This document shows, one piece after another, positions 32,277 through 42,700 of a stretch of DNA of 64,000 nt (its first letter is position 1; each line of letters begins with the position of its first letter). A model generated the notes under the pieces. That model did no database searches, had not been told where the DNA came from, and was given only the letters and a program-made list of their open reading frames with translations. Position numbers and translations under genes: made by a program. Source of the DNA: Candidatus Fermentibacterota bacterium (GTDB taxonomy: Bacteria > Fermentibacterota > Fermentibacteria > Fermentibacterales > Fermentibacteraceae); contig PDSZ01000044.1 of the NCBI GenBank assembly GCA_002748705.1, positions 1 to 64,000 of the forward strand, in the 5' to 3' direction.

Positions 32277-33521
32277 ATGGGCATCATTCATTGCAGAATG
32301 TTTTCCCGTTCTCGAATGGATATTGTTGCAGCAGCTATTCTGCTTACAGGTATTGCGGTATCAGGAATCTCGGCAAAGCGTATCACCCCTATCCCTCCTG
32401 AAGATTATATCGCCTACGCCAGTGGATGGTTAGCTTCAGATGAAGGCTTGAATCCTTATGTATATGCAAATGCAGCATCAAGTTCTGCTAAAGCAGATAT
32501 AACTCTGCCTGAACAGTACAGTTTAGTTTATCCGCCACCATTCCTCCTGTTGATGGAACCTTTAAGATTCCTTTCTCCATTAGAGTATTCAAGAATTTGG
32601 TTGATTATTCTCCTTCTTACTGGCTGGGCAGGAGTGTTTCTATCCAGTAGAGTTATCACAAATACACATAAGAGACTGATGTTTGTTCTTTCGATAACTC
32701 TGTTGCTGTCTGTCAGTGGCCCAATGATTTCTGCAGTCAGATGGGGACAGATTTCACCATTCCTGTTTTTTTCACTCGGTGTTGCGCTGTTCACAGGCCT
32801 GGATTCTCGTATCGGTGGAGCAGCTCTTTCTGTTTTTCTTCTGACAAAGATCGGGCTGACATCCGTGATTCTTGCGCTTAACAGCAGAAGAGCATGGGGA
32901 ACACTTCTGATTGTTCTGCTCTCTCTGTCTATTCTGAGCATTGCTCTGTACGGTTTGGAAATCTGGAGCAGCTATTTAGAATGGCTGGATATGGCCTCAT
33001 CTGAGTGGACACTGTCCCGAAGCAACAACCTCAGCATATTTGGAATCACCACACTGTTGTCACAAAGCTGGTTTATCGATTCAGGAAATGATTTGCCACG
33101 AGCTGAGAGAGTCACTGAATATGCATATGCCCAACTTGCAGGGAAGGTTCTTGGAACTTTGGCTGTAATAGCTACGATGCTTATTTCTATTCTGATTCTC
33201 AATCACTGGAAACTCCAGGGGATTTGTGAAAAACTTGTTTCACTTGACAGGGTTGTATCGGCAGCCTTGCTCGCATGGTTATCTGTCGGCGCATGCCCAA
33301 TTGTATACGATCACTATGGTCTATTGCTCGTTCCACTTGTTGCCGTATCTTTTGCGAAGTTTTCCACACCATACGCATTAGTGATGTTTGCTTTTGCTTC
33401 CATCTGGTGTCTTCTTCCTGCTTCTTCCACAGGCATAGGTATCATGCACTCAATTGTTTGCTTCGCCGGAACTCTGGTTTTCGCAGTGTTGTATTCACGC
33501 AAACAGCTTGAACGACCCTGA
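32277..33521 (+). CDS. GT87 / DUF2029-like polyprenol-phosphate mannosyltransferase-type membrane protein
   Basis: A 414-residue protein with about ten hydrophobic helices. Features of the DUF2029/GT87 group are the first extracytoplasmic loop with PPEDYIAYASGWLASDEGLNPYVY, then YPPPFLLLMEPLRFLSP, VRWGQISPFLFFSLGVAL (the GQ-x-S/N motif) and a lysine after FLLTK. A later LSIFGITTLL and VYDHYGLLLVPLVA loop also fit. These enzymes transfer a sugar from a lipid carrier on the outer face of the inner membrane. The gene is more AT-rich than its neighbours and follows an AT-rich gap. ATG 32277 has only a weak ribosome site (AAAGGA, eleven bases); ATG 32298 is possible. Confidence 0.75.
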   Translation: MGIIHCRMFSRSRMDIVAAAILLTGIAVSGISAKRITPIPPEDYIAYASGWLASDEGLNPYVYANAASSSAKADITLPEQYSLVYPPPFLLLMEPLRFLSPLEYSRIWLIILLLTGWAGVFLSSRVITNTHKRLMFVLSITLLLSVSGPMISAVRWGQISPFLFFSLGVALFTGLDSRIGGAALSVFLLTKIGLTSVILALNSRRAWGTLLIVLLSLSILSIALYGLEIWSSYLEWLDMASSEWTLSRSNNLSIFGITTLLSQSWFIDSGNDLPRAERVTEYAYAQLAGKVLGTLAVIATMLISILILNHWKLQGICEKLVSLDRVVSAALLAWLSVGACPIVYDHYGLLLVPLVAVSFAKFSTPYALVMFAFASIWCLLPASSTGIGIMHSIVCFAGTLVFAVLYSRKQLERP

Positions 33522-33597
33522 AGCTAACACACGATACAGCTGCCTGGCTGGGCGAAGCATATTCACGCATCGCAGTCAGTATGCTCATTCAGATTGA

Positions 33598-34236
33598 TCA
33601 GAACAATCCCGAAAACAGATCATCACCTGTTGTGGACAGAACCGACAGTTCCTTCTCACCCCCTGCAAAGAAAATGCGCTTTGCCCCAAGAATTTCCCTG
33701 ACTTTCCGGTCACCTGTAAGAATCAGCCTCTTGAACTCACCGGTGGAAAGAACTGTGATGTTGAGTTTCCTTGAAGTTTCCTCTGAAAAACTGCTTGTAC
33801 ATTCCTTAACTGCTTTCAGGGGGGTATCACCGATAACCAGAAGATTTATCGGCGAATTATCAAAAGCCTTTCCTTCCGCATAATCTCCATACACAAAAGC
33901 CATGCCCAGGGGCTCACTGCAGGAATTGAGACTTGAACGGAGAAGGTCAAGAAGACCGGTGGTCTTTGAAAATATCGCCCTGAGCTCTCCGTAGATAAGA
34001 TTATTGATATTTGCTCTGTAATGAACCTGATTCCCTGCCCTCTGCCTTGTAATTATTCCAGCTGAGGCCAGTCTGCTCACTTCGCGCTGAACACCACCGC
34101 GACCGCAATCCACAAGCCTGATAAGCTCCAGCAGATAGAAAGACCTGTCCGGATTAAGAACGAAAACGGCCAGCACTTTCCTTCTTACTTTTCCGAACAG
34201 GCTCTCTCCAAGTACCTCATTCAAGTTTTTACTCAT
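33598..34236 (-). CDS. Winged-helix protein fused to a degenerate nucleotidyltransferase domain
   Basis: Residues 12-75 form an ArsR-like winged helix (VLAVFVLNPDRSFYLLELIR, GVQREVSRLASAGIITRQR, VHYRANI). Residues 110-200 match the MNT nucleotidyltransferase fold, but the active site is altered. The usual GSxARGxxxxxSDIDLLV reads GDYAEGKAFDNSPINLLVIG here (residues 117-136), so both metal-binding aspartates are gone and the first serine is Asp. A DNA-binding protein whose transferase part has become a ligand- or partner-binding domain is likely; transfer activity is not. MNT-type domains with HTHs are known in toxin-antitoxin and regulatory contexts, yet no HEPN partner is adjacent. The start ATG 34236 lacks a clear Shine-Dalgarno. 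Confidence 0.78.
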   Translation of the reverse strand: MSKNLNEVLGESLFGKVRRKVLAVFVLNPDRSFYLLELIRLVDCGRGGVQREVSRLASAGIITRQRAGNQVHYRANINNLIYGELRAIFSKTTGLLDLLRSSLNSCSEPLGMAFVYGDYAEGKAFDNSPINLLVIGDTPLKAVKECTSSFSEETSRKLNITVLSTGEFKRLILTGDRKVREILGAKRIFFAGGEKELSVLSTTGDDLFSGLF

Positions 34237-34293
34237 AACAGGTAGATGAGTACTTTTATCGGGTATGTCAACCTTAGGCAGCTGACAGAGGTA

Positions 34294-35538
34294 TCAGTCT
34301 ATTATGCCGTTATTCCGCCCTACCTGAACAAAGGCATCAATTGCTCTGTCCAGCTGCTCTCTGGTATGAGCGGCACTGAGCTGTACCCTGATTCTTGATG
34401 CGCCGAGCGCCACCACAGGGAAGAAGAAACCGATTGCATAAACACCATAATCCAGAAGCTCTTTAGCAAACTTCTGAGCAAGAACTGCATCGTTTTCATA
34501 CTCACCGAACATGATAGGCACTATAGCAGTGTCACCTTCGAGGACTGTGAAACCGGCTTCTGTTATCTTTTCTCTGAAATACTTTGCGTTCTCGTGAACC
34601 TTGTCTCTGTATTCAGTGGTACCCTCAATGAGATCAAGAACCTTAATTGTAGCGCCTACAACTGCAGGCGCAACTGTGTTTGAGAAGAGGTAAGGTCTGG
34701 ACATCTGTCTCAGCCAGTCAACAAGTTCCTGTCTTCCTGAAGCACAGCCGCCGCTGGCTCCTCCAAGGGCCTTTCCAAATGTGGTGGTGATTATGTCTAC
34801 CCTGCCCATTACCTCACAGAGTTCATGGGTTCCCCTGCCTGTTGCGCCTATGTAGCCTGTGCCGTGGCTGTCATCAACCATGAGAAGAGCATCGTATTTC
34901 TCGCAGAGTTCTACTATATCTTTCAGCGGCGCAATGTCGCCGTTCATGCTGAATACACCGTCTGTGGCAACCATTCTGTACCGGCTGTTCTGCACTTCTT
35001 CACTCTTCAGTATCTCTTCCAGTCCGGGAAGGTCCTTGCCGTCAAAGGTTCTTCTTCCTGTTCCTGTGTAATTATGACTGTAGATGTACCTCTTAGCCTT
35101 GCAGAGTCGGACACCCTCGATAATAGAGGCATGATTCAGCTGATCGGCAATTATCGCACTGTCCTGTCCGAGAAAAGGCTCAAAAATACCTGCATTGGCA
35201 TCGTAACACGCTGCATAGAGAATTGTGTCGTCGGTTCCAAGAAACTGAGACATCCGCCTCTCAAGCTCCCTGTGAATATCCAGCGTACCGCAGATGAATC
35301 TGACGCTGGACATGCCGAAACCTCTTCCCCTTATGGTATTTTCTGCTGCTTTGCAGACCTCGGAATGTGAAGCAAGTCCAAGATAGTTGTTTGCACAGAA
35401 ATTAAGTACTTTTCCTCTGCCAGCTACCTCAATCTCGGTTCCCTGAGGAGACTCAATAATTCTCTCTTCTTTATAGAGCCCTTCCTCTTTCTTCTTTTTA
35501 ATAAGATCGGTAAGATCACTGTAGATTTTCCGTGACAT
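34294..35538 (-). CDS. kbl: 2-amino-3-ketobutyrate CoA ligase (glycine C-acetyltransferase)
   Basis: PLP-dependent alpha-oxoamine synthase that splits 2-amino-3-ketobutyrate with CoA into glycine and acetyl-CoA. Of 414 residues, NFCANNYLGLASHSEV, GFGMSSVRFICGTLDIHRELE, LYAACYDANAGIFEPFL, MVDDSHGTGYIG and TTTFGKALGGASGG (the PLP lysine) are all canonical, and SRIRVQLSAAHTREQLD closes the fold. Kbl is more likely than BioF because the SSVRFICGT form is typical and a threonine dehydrogenase is encoded 6.4 kb away. It starts at ATG 35538 with AAGGGAG. The N-terminus is slightly longer than usual (KKKKEEGLYKEER). Confidence 0.93.
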   Translation of the reverse strand: MSRKIYSDLTDLIKKKKEEGLYKEERIIESPQGTEIEVAGRGKVLNFCANNYLGLASHSEVCKAAENTIRGRGFGMSSVRFICGTLDIHRELERRMSQFLGTDDTILYAACYDANAGIFEPFLGQDSAIIADQLNHASIIEGVRLCKAKRYIYSHNYTGTGRRTFDGKDLPGLEEILKSEEVQNSRYRMVATDGVFSMNGDIAPLKDIVELCEKYDALLMVDDSHGTGYIGATGRGTHELCEVMGRVDIITTTFGKALGGASGGCASGRQELVDWLRQMSRPYLFSNTVAPAVVGATIKVLDLIEGTTEYRDKVHENAKYFREKITEAGFTVLEGDTAIVPIMFGEYENDAVLAQKFAKELLDYGVYAIGFFFPVVALGASRIRVQLSAAHTREQLDRAIDAFVQVGRNNGIID

Positions 35539-35627
35539 TAAGGCTCCCTTTCATTTAATGTATATGGATGACCAGCAGGTCTTTCAGACCGCAGTAATTA
35601 TAACGATGCATTCAGACAGGCGCAAAA

Positions 35628-37802
35628 TCAGGGGGCTGAACTGTACTCAGGCCATATATGCTTATATACGAGATAGTTATAGCTGACTATATCAACATAT
35701 TTCTTTGTTTCGTTGTAAGTGATTCGACTGTAGAACTCCTCAGGTGATGATTCTTCCCAGCCCCATCTCAGGGCGTTGTGGGGACCGCCGTTATAGGCAG
35801 CCAGTGTTCCGGGAATATCCCAGTTAAAGCTCTCTCCGTAACCGGAGATACATGCTGTACCGTAATGCACCGAAGTAGCAGGATCGTAAAGGATATCAGG
35901 TGAATAGGTTTCATCCCATCCATGCTCAATTGCCACATACTCTGAAGTGCTGGGAATCATCTGAATCAGACCTCTTGCTCCTGCAGTTGAGTAGCAGCCT
36001 GGCTGAAAAGCACTCTCCTGTTTCATTATGGACCAGAGCAGAAGGGGATCCATCTGGAACTGTGCTGTGGCTGAAAGCACCTCTTCAGGCCACGCAGCGG
36101 GATACCTGAGTTTCCAGAGATCCAGAGGCCGGTTATCATCCTCAAGGCTCCATATTCGCCAGGCTGCCGATGGCCCCCGCTCCCAGACATCGTTGGCCAG
36201 ATAGAAAGGAGCCAGCATGTACACATCGCCTACCTCTTCCTCCGCCTGACGAAAAAGATCCAGAGCCCATGTTCTGCAGCCGCCGTTCATAAGAGTAAGC
36301 CCGTCAAGAGCGCATTGAGGAGGCTCAGCTTCAGGCTTTCCGTTCCGTGCCATCCATTCCCCTAAAGGCTCATTTATTACTTCAGGCTCCCAGGGGGGAA
36401 GTCCGAGAAACTCCCTTGCGAAAAATGCAGGCATACTTTCAGATTTGTCCCTTATCAGACTCTCAAGTACTCCATGCCCGCTTTCATCACCGCTCTGCAG
36501 CTTTAGCACACCATACCAGTACTGCGCCCCCGGCCTGTAAACACTCTCTGTCCACCTTGCATTGAAATTACCCAGCGCCTCAATTGCCTCTTCAGTTCTG
36601 CCAGTTTTCATCAGTGCCATGCAGTGGTAAAACTGGGCGTCATCAACTGTGGTGTTGGAAGGGTATCTCCTTACAGTTTCCAGAAAATAGGGTATGGACT
36701 CTTCCCACCTTCCGTTTTCCGCAAGAAGACTGCCTCTGTACCAGGGAAGGTTGCTTATTCGGGAATGTGACGGCCACTTTCGTTCATAGAGGTTCAGAGT
36801 CTCCATTGCCCTCTCCACCTCACCCACTGCCGCCAGATCCCTGGCCAGATAGATGGTAGCGTTTGGAGCGTCATCACCATCCGGCCATCTATCCAGATAT
36901 GTTTCCAGAAGATGAATTGCCTCTTCATATCTGCCCAGACGGTCTCTGGTTCTGGCGCCGAGATAAACAGCATGGGAAGGAGGAGAGAGAGAGTTCACGG
37001 CTATATCATGAACCTCATTCCACAGACCTCCCAGGTAAAAAGGATCAATCAGCTCATCTGCAATGCTGTTATCCTGAAGAACCCTGTCCCTTATTGCCCT
37101 GTATGCAGATGCATGAAGGTCACTTGCAGGCCAGAGACTGAAAGATCTGATAAGATCATCAATTCCTGATGCTCCACGGGCCATGCCTCTGAAGTGAAAG
37201 AAATGGGATGCCATTTCATCGTCATCATGTTCCATTGCAGCTGACCATAAGTACTGCTGCGCATTCATATTACCTGTATTCAGAGCAACTCTGTACTTTA
37301 TCAGCAAAAGGTCCTTGCCTGCTCTGCCCGGCAGTTCATCAACAGTGAAGAGAAGGCTTTCAGCCAGTGAAGGATCAGTTGTAAGAAGGGATTCGGCAGC
37401 AAGCAGAGCCACATAGTCAGGCAGATCGAACTTTTCATCATTCAATCCTCTGATTATGCCTGAAACCGCCTCTGAACCACCTGCCCTGATGGCCAGGAAA
37501 GGGGCTTCAGAAAGCCCCGACTCAAGGAGCAGGGGTGCTGCAGGGGGATAAAAGCCGCCTGCTGCTTCAATGGAGCGACTGGCAAGTTCCAGCCTTTCTG
37601 GAGTACCTGAGTTAAGAAGAAGAGCAGCTGAGCAATAGCACTCTGCTGCAGCCGCAGAATCTCCTGCAGCCAGCACAGAATCACCTTCAGAAACCTTCTC
37701 CTCACACCGTTCAATGTCTGTGAGCAGAGAAGACACTTCCGGAGCAGAGCCACAGCTGCTGAACCAGAGAATCAGAAGCAGAGAAAAAAACAGCTCTCTC
37801 AA
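35628..37802 (-). CDS. Soluble-type lytic transglycosylase lipoprotein (SLT family)
   Basis: A 724-residue murein hydrolase that cleaves glycan strands to 1,6-anhydro ends. The signal peptide ends WFSSC, a lipobox, so it is membrane-anchored. About 500 residues of TPR-like helical repeats follow (EEAIHLLETYLDRWPDGDDAPNATIYLARDL style). Then comes the SLT domain: DPLLLWSIMKQESAFQPGC with the catalytic Glu, AGARGLIQMIPSTSEYVA, LAAYNGGPHNALRW and YVDIVSYNYLVYKHIW. The overall plan matches Slt70 with the long solenoid. The start is TTG 37802, only three bases after the previous gene's stop, so it is the last gene of a four-gene unit that begins with a second lytic transglycosylase. Confidence 0.88.
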   Translation of the reverse strand: MRELFFSLLLILWFSSCGSAPEVSSLLTDIERCEEKVSEGDSVLAAGDSAAAAECYCSAALLLNSGTPERLELASRSIEAAGGFYPPAAPLLLESGLSEAPFLAIRAGGSEAVSGIIRGLNDEKFDLPDYVALLAAESLLTTDPSLAESLLFTVDELPGRAGKDLLLIKYRVALNTGNMNAQQYLWSAAMEHDDDEMASHFFHFRGMARGASGIDDLIRSFSLWPASDLHASAYRAIRDRVLQDNSIADELIDPFYLGGLWNEVHDIAVNSLSPPSHAVYLGARTRDRLGRYEEAIHLLETYLDRWPDGDDAPNATIYLARDLAAVGEVERAMETLNLYERKWPSHSRISNLPWYRGSLLAENGRWEESIPYFLETVRRYPSNTTVDDAQFYHCMALMKTGRTEEAIEALGNFNARWTESVYRPGAQYWYGVLKLQSGDESGHGVLESLIRDKSESMPAFFAREFLGLPPWEPEVINEPLGEWMARNGKPEAEPPQCALDGLTLMNGGCRTWALDLFRQAEEEVGDVYMLAPFYLANDVWERGPSAAWRIWSLEDDNRPLDLWKLRYPAAWPEEVLSATAQFQMDPLLLWSIMKQESAFQPGCYSTAGARGLIQMIPSTSEYVAIEHGWDETYSPDILYDPATSVHYGTACISGYGESFNWDIPGTLAAYNGGPHNALRWGWEESSPEEFYSRITYNETKKYVDIVSYNYLVYKHIWPEYSSAP

Positions 37803-37805
37803 CTT

Positions 37806-39731
37806 TTAATCTTTCGCACTTCCGTACCTGGCAAGCTCTCCCAGAAGCTCAGGGTTATCAGGAGCGGACTTGAGACAAGCCTCCAGATGCTCAACCGCCT
37901 TATCATGCTGACCGGTTGAAGCAAGAGCCCTTGAGTATGCAATGGATGTTCTTACAGAAGGATCGCCGCTGAGCATAGTACTCTTCAGAAATTCGATTGT
38001 CTCCTCTGCCCTGCCGGTTTTCACCATTATCAGACCGAGACCGGAAATGGCAGGCTCCAGTTCAGGATGTATCTCCAGAGCCTTTCTGAAAGCTGCTTCA
38101 GCTTCAGGCAGCTTTTCCTCCGCTGCCAGAACCTGAGCGCTGTTGCAAAGGAGTTCCGGATTATTGGGGCTGAGCTGAAGTGCCTCATAGAAAAGCTTCT
38201 CTGCCTCCATGTACTCGCCTGAGTTAAAGTGGTTGACTGCTCTTGAATTCAGATCCGATATCTGCTCATTTTCAACCTGCCCGGCAAACTTAGAAGTGAT
38301 TTCTACCATTTTTCCGGCTATTTCAGTGTTGTGTTTCAGACCGCTTTCAAGTTCAGTCTGTACCTTATCCAGAGTATCACTGCTCTTTTCAAGTGAAGCT
38401 TCAGCCTTTTCCAGCACCTCTGCCGTGGCCTCTCTGAGCTTTGTAACCGATTCTGCGATCTGTGAAGAACTTTCATCAAGTTTCACAGGCAAACTGTTCA
38501 GTGACTGAAGAATCTCAGATCCTGATGCCTCCATTTTATCATTCATAACTGCGATCAGAGAGGTCAGTTCAGCTATTGAGGACCTGTCATGAACACCTGC
38601 TATAACCTCATCGAACTTCCCTCCAAGACCTGCTATTATCTGTACGGGAATCTCTCCGACTTTTCCATCAATTGAATTCAGCATAGGCTTTACCTGCTCT
38701 GCAGCTCCAAGCTCTGCAATAGAAACTTTCAGCCCGTCAAGTTTAGACTCTATTGAGGTAAAATCCGGAGGTGTTACAACAAAAGACTGCTTCAACTCAT
38801 CAAGTTTAGCAAGAAGCGGAGTTATATCCACCTGTTCAGTTGGCTTTGCTGACTCCCTGATTTCATCAAGCCTGGTAATAACAGGACTGAGATCAGTGGG
38901 AGTAAATACCATTAACTGTTTAATCTCTTCCAGTTTAGAGAGAGCTGGAGTCATATCAATTGGTTCAGATGGTCTTGATACTTCCTTTAGTTCCTCAAGC
39001 TTATCGGTAACCGGAGTAAAGTCAGGAGGAGAAATAACCATCGACTGCTTAATTTCTTCCAGCTTGGACAGGACTGGAGTTATATCAATTGGTTCAGATG
39101 GTCTTGATACTTCCTTTAGTTCCTCAAGCTTATCGGTAACCGGAGTAAAGTCAGGAGGAGAAACAGCCATCGACTGCTTAATTTCTTCCAGCTTGGACAG
39201 GACTGGAGTTATATCAATTGGTTCGGATGGTCTTGATACTTCCTTTAGTTCCTCAAGCTTATCGGTAACCGGAGTAAAGTCAGGAGGAGAAATAACGATT
39301 GACTGTTTAAGCTCTTCCATCTTCTCTGTGAGCGGAGTAAAATCAATGGCTTTCTCTTCAACACCTGCCTGGGAATCAAGAGTGTCCTTTATGGCAGACA
39401 GAGGTTCTGTCAACTGAGAAAGATCAATGTTCTGTGACTCTTTGGCTGCAGAAGACAAGGCTTCCTTTATTTCAACCATCTGCTCTGTAAGAGGTGAAAA
39501 ATCTACAGATTGTGATTCGCTTGCTGCTGATTCTTTCAGTTCCTCCAGTTTTTCAAGCACAGGGGTCAGGTCCACTGAAGCAGGCGCGCTGTCAGCCTGA
39601 GAGGAGAGAGAAGAGTTTATGGTATCAAGCTTCTCCCCCAGGGCATCTATCCTGGTTCCCAATCCAAGAACTGCTCTGCCAAGCTCTACCAAAAGCTGTT
39701 CAGTGGTAAGTCCGGTTGGATTATCTGCCAT
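37806..39731 (-). CDS. Repeat-rich coiled-coil protein with C-terminal TPRs
   Basis: A 641-residue protein with no signal peptide (ATG 39731 with GGAGG). After a helical start, residues 50-330 consist of about nine repeats of a 30-43-residue pattern: D-x-T/S-P-x-x-x-K/E-L-E-E-I/L-K-x-S. Two to three copies of the 43-residue form are nearly identical in DNA. A further 170 residues are predicted coiled coil (VTKLREATAEVLEKAEASLE). The last 150 residues hold four TPRs (AVNHFNSGEYMEAEKLFYEALQLSPNNPELL). The likely role is a long, flexible scaffold in the cytoplasm, or under the membrane if some unseen anchor exists. No family name is known to me. It sits between a giant solenoid protein and a lytic transglycosylase, spaced by 13 and three bases. 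Confidence 0.85.
   Translation of the reverse strand: MADNPTGLTTEQLLVELGRAVLGLGTRIDALGEKLDTINSSLSSQADSAPASVDLTPVLEKLEELKESAASESQSVDFSPLTEQMVEIKEALSSAAKESQNIDLSQLTEPLSAIKDTLDSQAGVEEKAIDFTPLTEKMEELKQSIVISPPDFTPVTDKLEELKEVSRPSEPIDITPVLSKLEEIKQSMAVSPPDFTPVTDKLEELKEVSRPSEPIDITPVLSKLEEIKQSMVISPPDFTPVTDKLEELKEVSRPSEPIDMTPALSKLEEIKQLMVFTPTDLSPVITRLDEIRESAKPTEQVDITPLLAKLDELKQSFVVTPPDFTSIESKLDGLKVSIAELGAAEQVKPMLNSIDGKVGEIPVQIIAGLGGKFDEVIAGVHDRSSIAELTSLIAVMNDKMEASGSEILQSLNSLPVKLDESSSQIAESVTKLREATAEVLEKAEASLEKSSDTLDKVQTELESGLKHNTEIAGKMVEITSKFAGQVENEQISDLNSRAVNHFNSGEYMEAEKLFYEALQLSPNNPELLCNSAQVLAAEEKLPEAEAAFRKALEIHPELEPAISGLGLIMVKTGRAEETIEFLKSTMLSGDPSVRTSIAYSRALASTGQHDKAVEHLEACLKSAPDNPELLGELARYGSAKD
38957..39300. 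repeat. Tandem 129-bp repeats within the coiled-coil gene
   Basis: Units starting at 38957, 39086 and 39215 have a 129-base period (43 codons). The first two differ at only about two positions as read, and the third is near-identical for its first 80 bases. Older, diverged units flank them. Such identity implies recent duplication or ongoing homogenisation. Confidence 0.9.
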
Positions 39732-39744
39732 TTTATCCTCCTAT

Positions 39745-42700
39745 TTACAGTAAACTAAATTCTATCATTACAAGATTATTGTTGTTATTAATTGGTTTAC
39801 CAGTTGTATGCAGCAGTTCCGGATGCTTATCAGCAAGTATCCTTCTTATAGCCTCAGCATCTCTAGGTTTACCCATTGAGTCCATAGCATGAACCATTCT
39901 CACAAGGTACGAAGGATCGCCTGTTGAACTCCATGCTTTTCTCCAGACACCGCATGCGGCTATTCTGTCACCGGTTTTCCATAGTATGTCACCAAATCTC
40001 ATCGGCGAACCGCTCTTTGCCGCAAGAGAAACAGCTTCAGCTGCCTTTCCTGACTGTATGAGTCCCTCAGGAGTTTTGCCGGAAGCATCCGCTTCATCCC
40101 TGACAGCCCGAACTATCTGAAGAAGTTCGGAATTACCTCTGGCCATAAAAAACGCGTCTGAAAGCCTTCCTGCCTTTATCAGCAGCTTTACCACCTGCTC
40201 AACTGAGAGATATCCCTCTTCACCTGCGGTGGGAATAAACATTTCCACTATTTCTGACGCAGCTTCCCTGTACTTTCCGTCTTCAGAACCAAGAAGCATC
40301 TCTGCAAGGTCAAACAGCTTATCCTGTGCTCCGCACCTTACCAGCATTGATGTAAGAAGATCAACTTCAGTCTTTTCTGCAGCGGTTATACCAAAGGGGA
40401 AGAGCCGTTCCATTGCTGCTCCTGCTGTTTCCTTCTCCGAACAAAGTTCAAAGAAATCCTTTCTCAGGGAACTGTCAGCTTCTGCATCTGAAAGAAGCTC
40501 TGAAGATCTGTTCAGACCGGAAGAAGCCAGCGCCATCCTGATAAGATGAATTTCCCGGCTTGAATCTATTTGAATTGCAAGTTTTTCAAGCTCAACGAGA
40601 GCATCTGTACTGTTCTGTGCTGACCAGGTTTCCCTTGCAGATGAAACAATGGATATTGGAAGGCTCACCCACTCAGGCATCGTTTCTTCTTTAAAACTTT
40701 CTGCATTTTCAGATGCAAGGGAAATAAGCATGACAAGAACAGGATCAGTTGAAGTTTCCAGTCCAATCCGCTGGTGGAGAGAAGGGTTAAGGCAAAGTGC
40801 CCTTATGCAGAGTTCTGAAGGGTCAAAATCTTCAAGATACTTCCCTCCAAGCTCTGCTGCAAAAATCATACCTTCTGAATCACCGGCAGCAATTGAGTAC
40901 CGGGCACCTTTCTCAACAAGTTCCTTAATTACTCCGGAATTACCCTCTGCGGCAGTTCCAGCTGCCTCTCTGTAACCCTCAGGATTTCCGGAATAAAGCC
41001 TTGCCAGGGCAAGGCATCCCTGCAGTTCATGTGATGCAGGCAGATCCGCAACAGCTTCCTCAAGGAAATTGAGTACCTCAATCTTATCAAGAACAGGCAT
41101 AAGTGTAACCCTGGCGCCTGTGGCATTCCCTGTATTAAGGTCTGCCCTTGCCAGAGCTATGGTTCCAAGGGTAGTACCCTTGTTTTCTTCAAGCAGCATG
41201 GAAAGCACAGCCTTGGCCAGAGGTGCAGTACTCTCGGAATCCGCAGCCTGTGATAAAGCATCGGTAGCTCTGTCCCTGTCTCCTGCAGCTGCTGCAGAAC
41301 ACCCCTCCACGAGCCTGTCAATCGAAGGAACACCGGAATCAATGCCCTTTACTGCAGCAGCCCCTGTACCGGGACGACCGCTGTCGATGAAATACCGCAG
41401 TCTGAACATCACAGTTCTCTCATTTGTTCCCAGAACCACTTCAGAGGCCAGTTGGTCCATCCAGGGCTCAACAGAGCGCATTGCAAGCAGCGGAAGAAGT
41501 TTCGCTACCAGCTCTCCCCTTCCGTAACGGTTCAGAGTGCTCAATGTCTCCGCAGGTTCAATTTTTGACAGAACTGAAAAAGGCATTGCAGAAACTATTC
41601 CTGTCACCCTGTCAACCAATTCAGGAGACTCCATCGCCCTTTCCAGCAGTTTTCCTGAATTCTCAACCTCACCGGAGTTGAATATGGCTTCAGCATAGAG
41701 AAGATTGCTCACCGGAGTTGTAGGTTCAAATCCTGATTTCAGAAGATCTTCTGCCCTGTTCTTTATTATTCCGCTGTCAAAAATAGAGAGGTAACCCTCT
41801 TCACTGATCTTATCACCTGAAAGAACAAGTTCAAGCCAGTCAGATGCTGAACCTGAATCAGCGCCACCTCTGGAACCGCAGGAAGCCCTGAGTCTTCTCA
41901 GTTCAGGGTGTTCCTCCATGAGATAATCGAAATATGAAAGGACAGAATAAATATCCTGCTTAGATTTAATATCTTTTCTTGAAGCCAGGTGTTTAAGGGT
42001 TGCGGCAGCTTCTCCAACTCTGCTCAATACCAAAAGGACCACTGCAACCAGAGTAAGTACAGCTGCACTGCTTCTGTCTCTCTTTAAAAGTGCCTGCAGC
42101 TTTTCAAGAACCCATTCCGGGTCTCTGGAAACACTGTAAACAAGAATCTGAACAGCTTCGCTGACAGATCCCTGCTCAACCAGAAACTCGCCAAGCTTTC
42201 CTGTTATAAGCCCGTCTCTGTCCACTCCGCTATCAATAAAGCTCATGCAGATATCAACAACCGGAGAATCTGCAATATCTTCACACTGAAAAGCCCGTTC
42301 AATTGAATCAAGAGCCTGTGTGTTTTCACCTCTTGCAAGCCTGAGCCTTGCCTGAAGCAGATGAACCCTGGCAGACCCCTGAGCATGGAGTACAATACCT
42401 GTAACAGCCTGTTCCAGCTGATTTGACCCCTTGCCTGAATCCACCAGCGATTCAAGAATAAGACAAGCTTCGTTTACCCTTCCGGCATGACTCATAAGCC
42501 TGGCAAGGGAAATAGTAGCCCTGGAGGTTGTGTCCCCTGGAACAAGCTCCTTTTCAACCAGAGAAACTGCCTGAGAAAGGATATTATCCTCTGCTTCATA
42601 AAGGCTTGGTAATTCAGCAATAGCTCGCTCTCTGTCACCTATGGCAACAAGAATCCTTACCCGCCTGAGATTAACTTCCATGTCGGTGCCGCCTGTTCTG

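Noticed and set aside
33598..34236. Toxin-antitoxin pair (MNT antitoxin with HEPN toxin)
   Set aside because: No HEPN-like gene is adjacent; the transferase is fused to a winged helix and catalytically broken.
34294..35538. 8-amino-7-oxononanoate synthase (BioF)
   Set aside because: Sequence blocks fit Kbl better, a threonine dehydrogenase is nearby and no other biotin gene is present.
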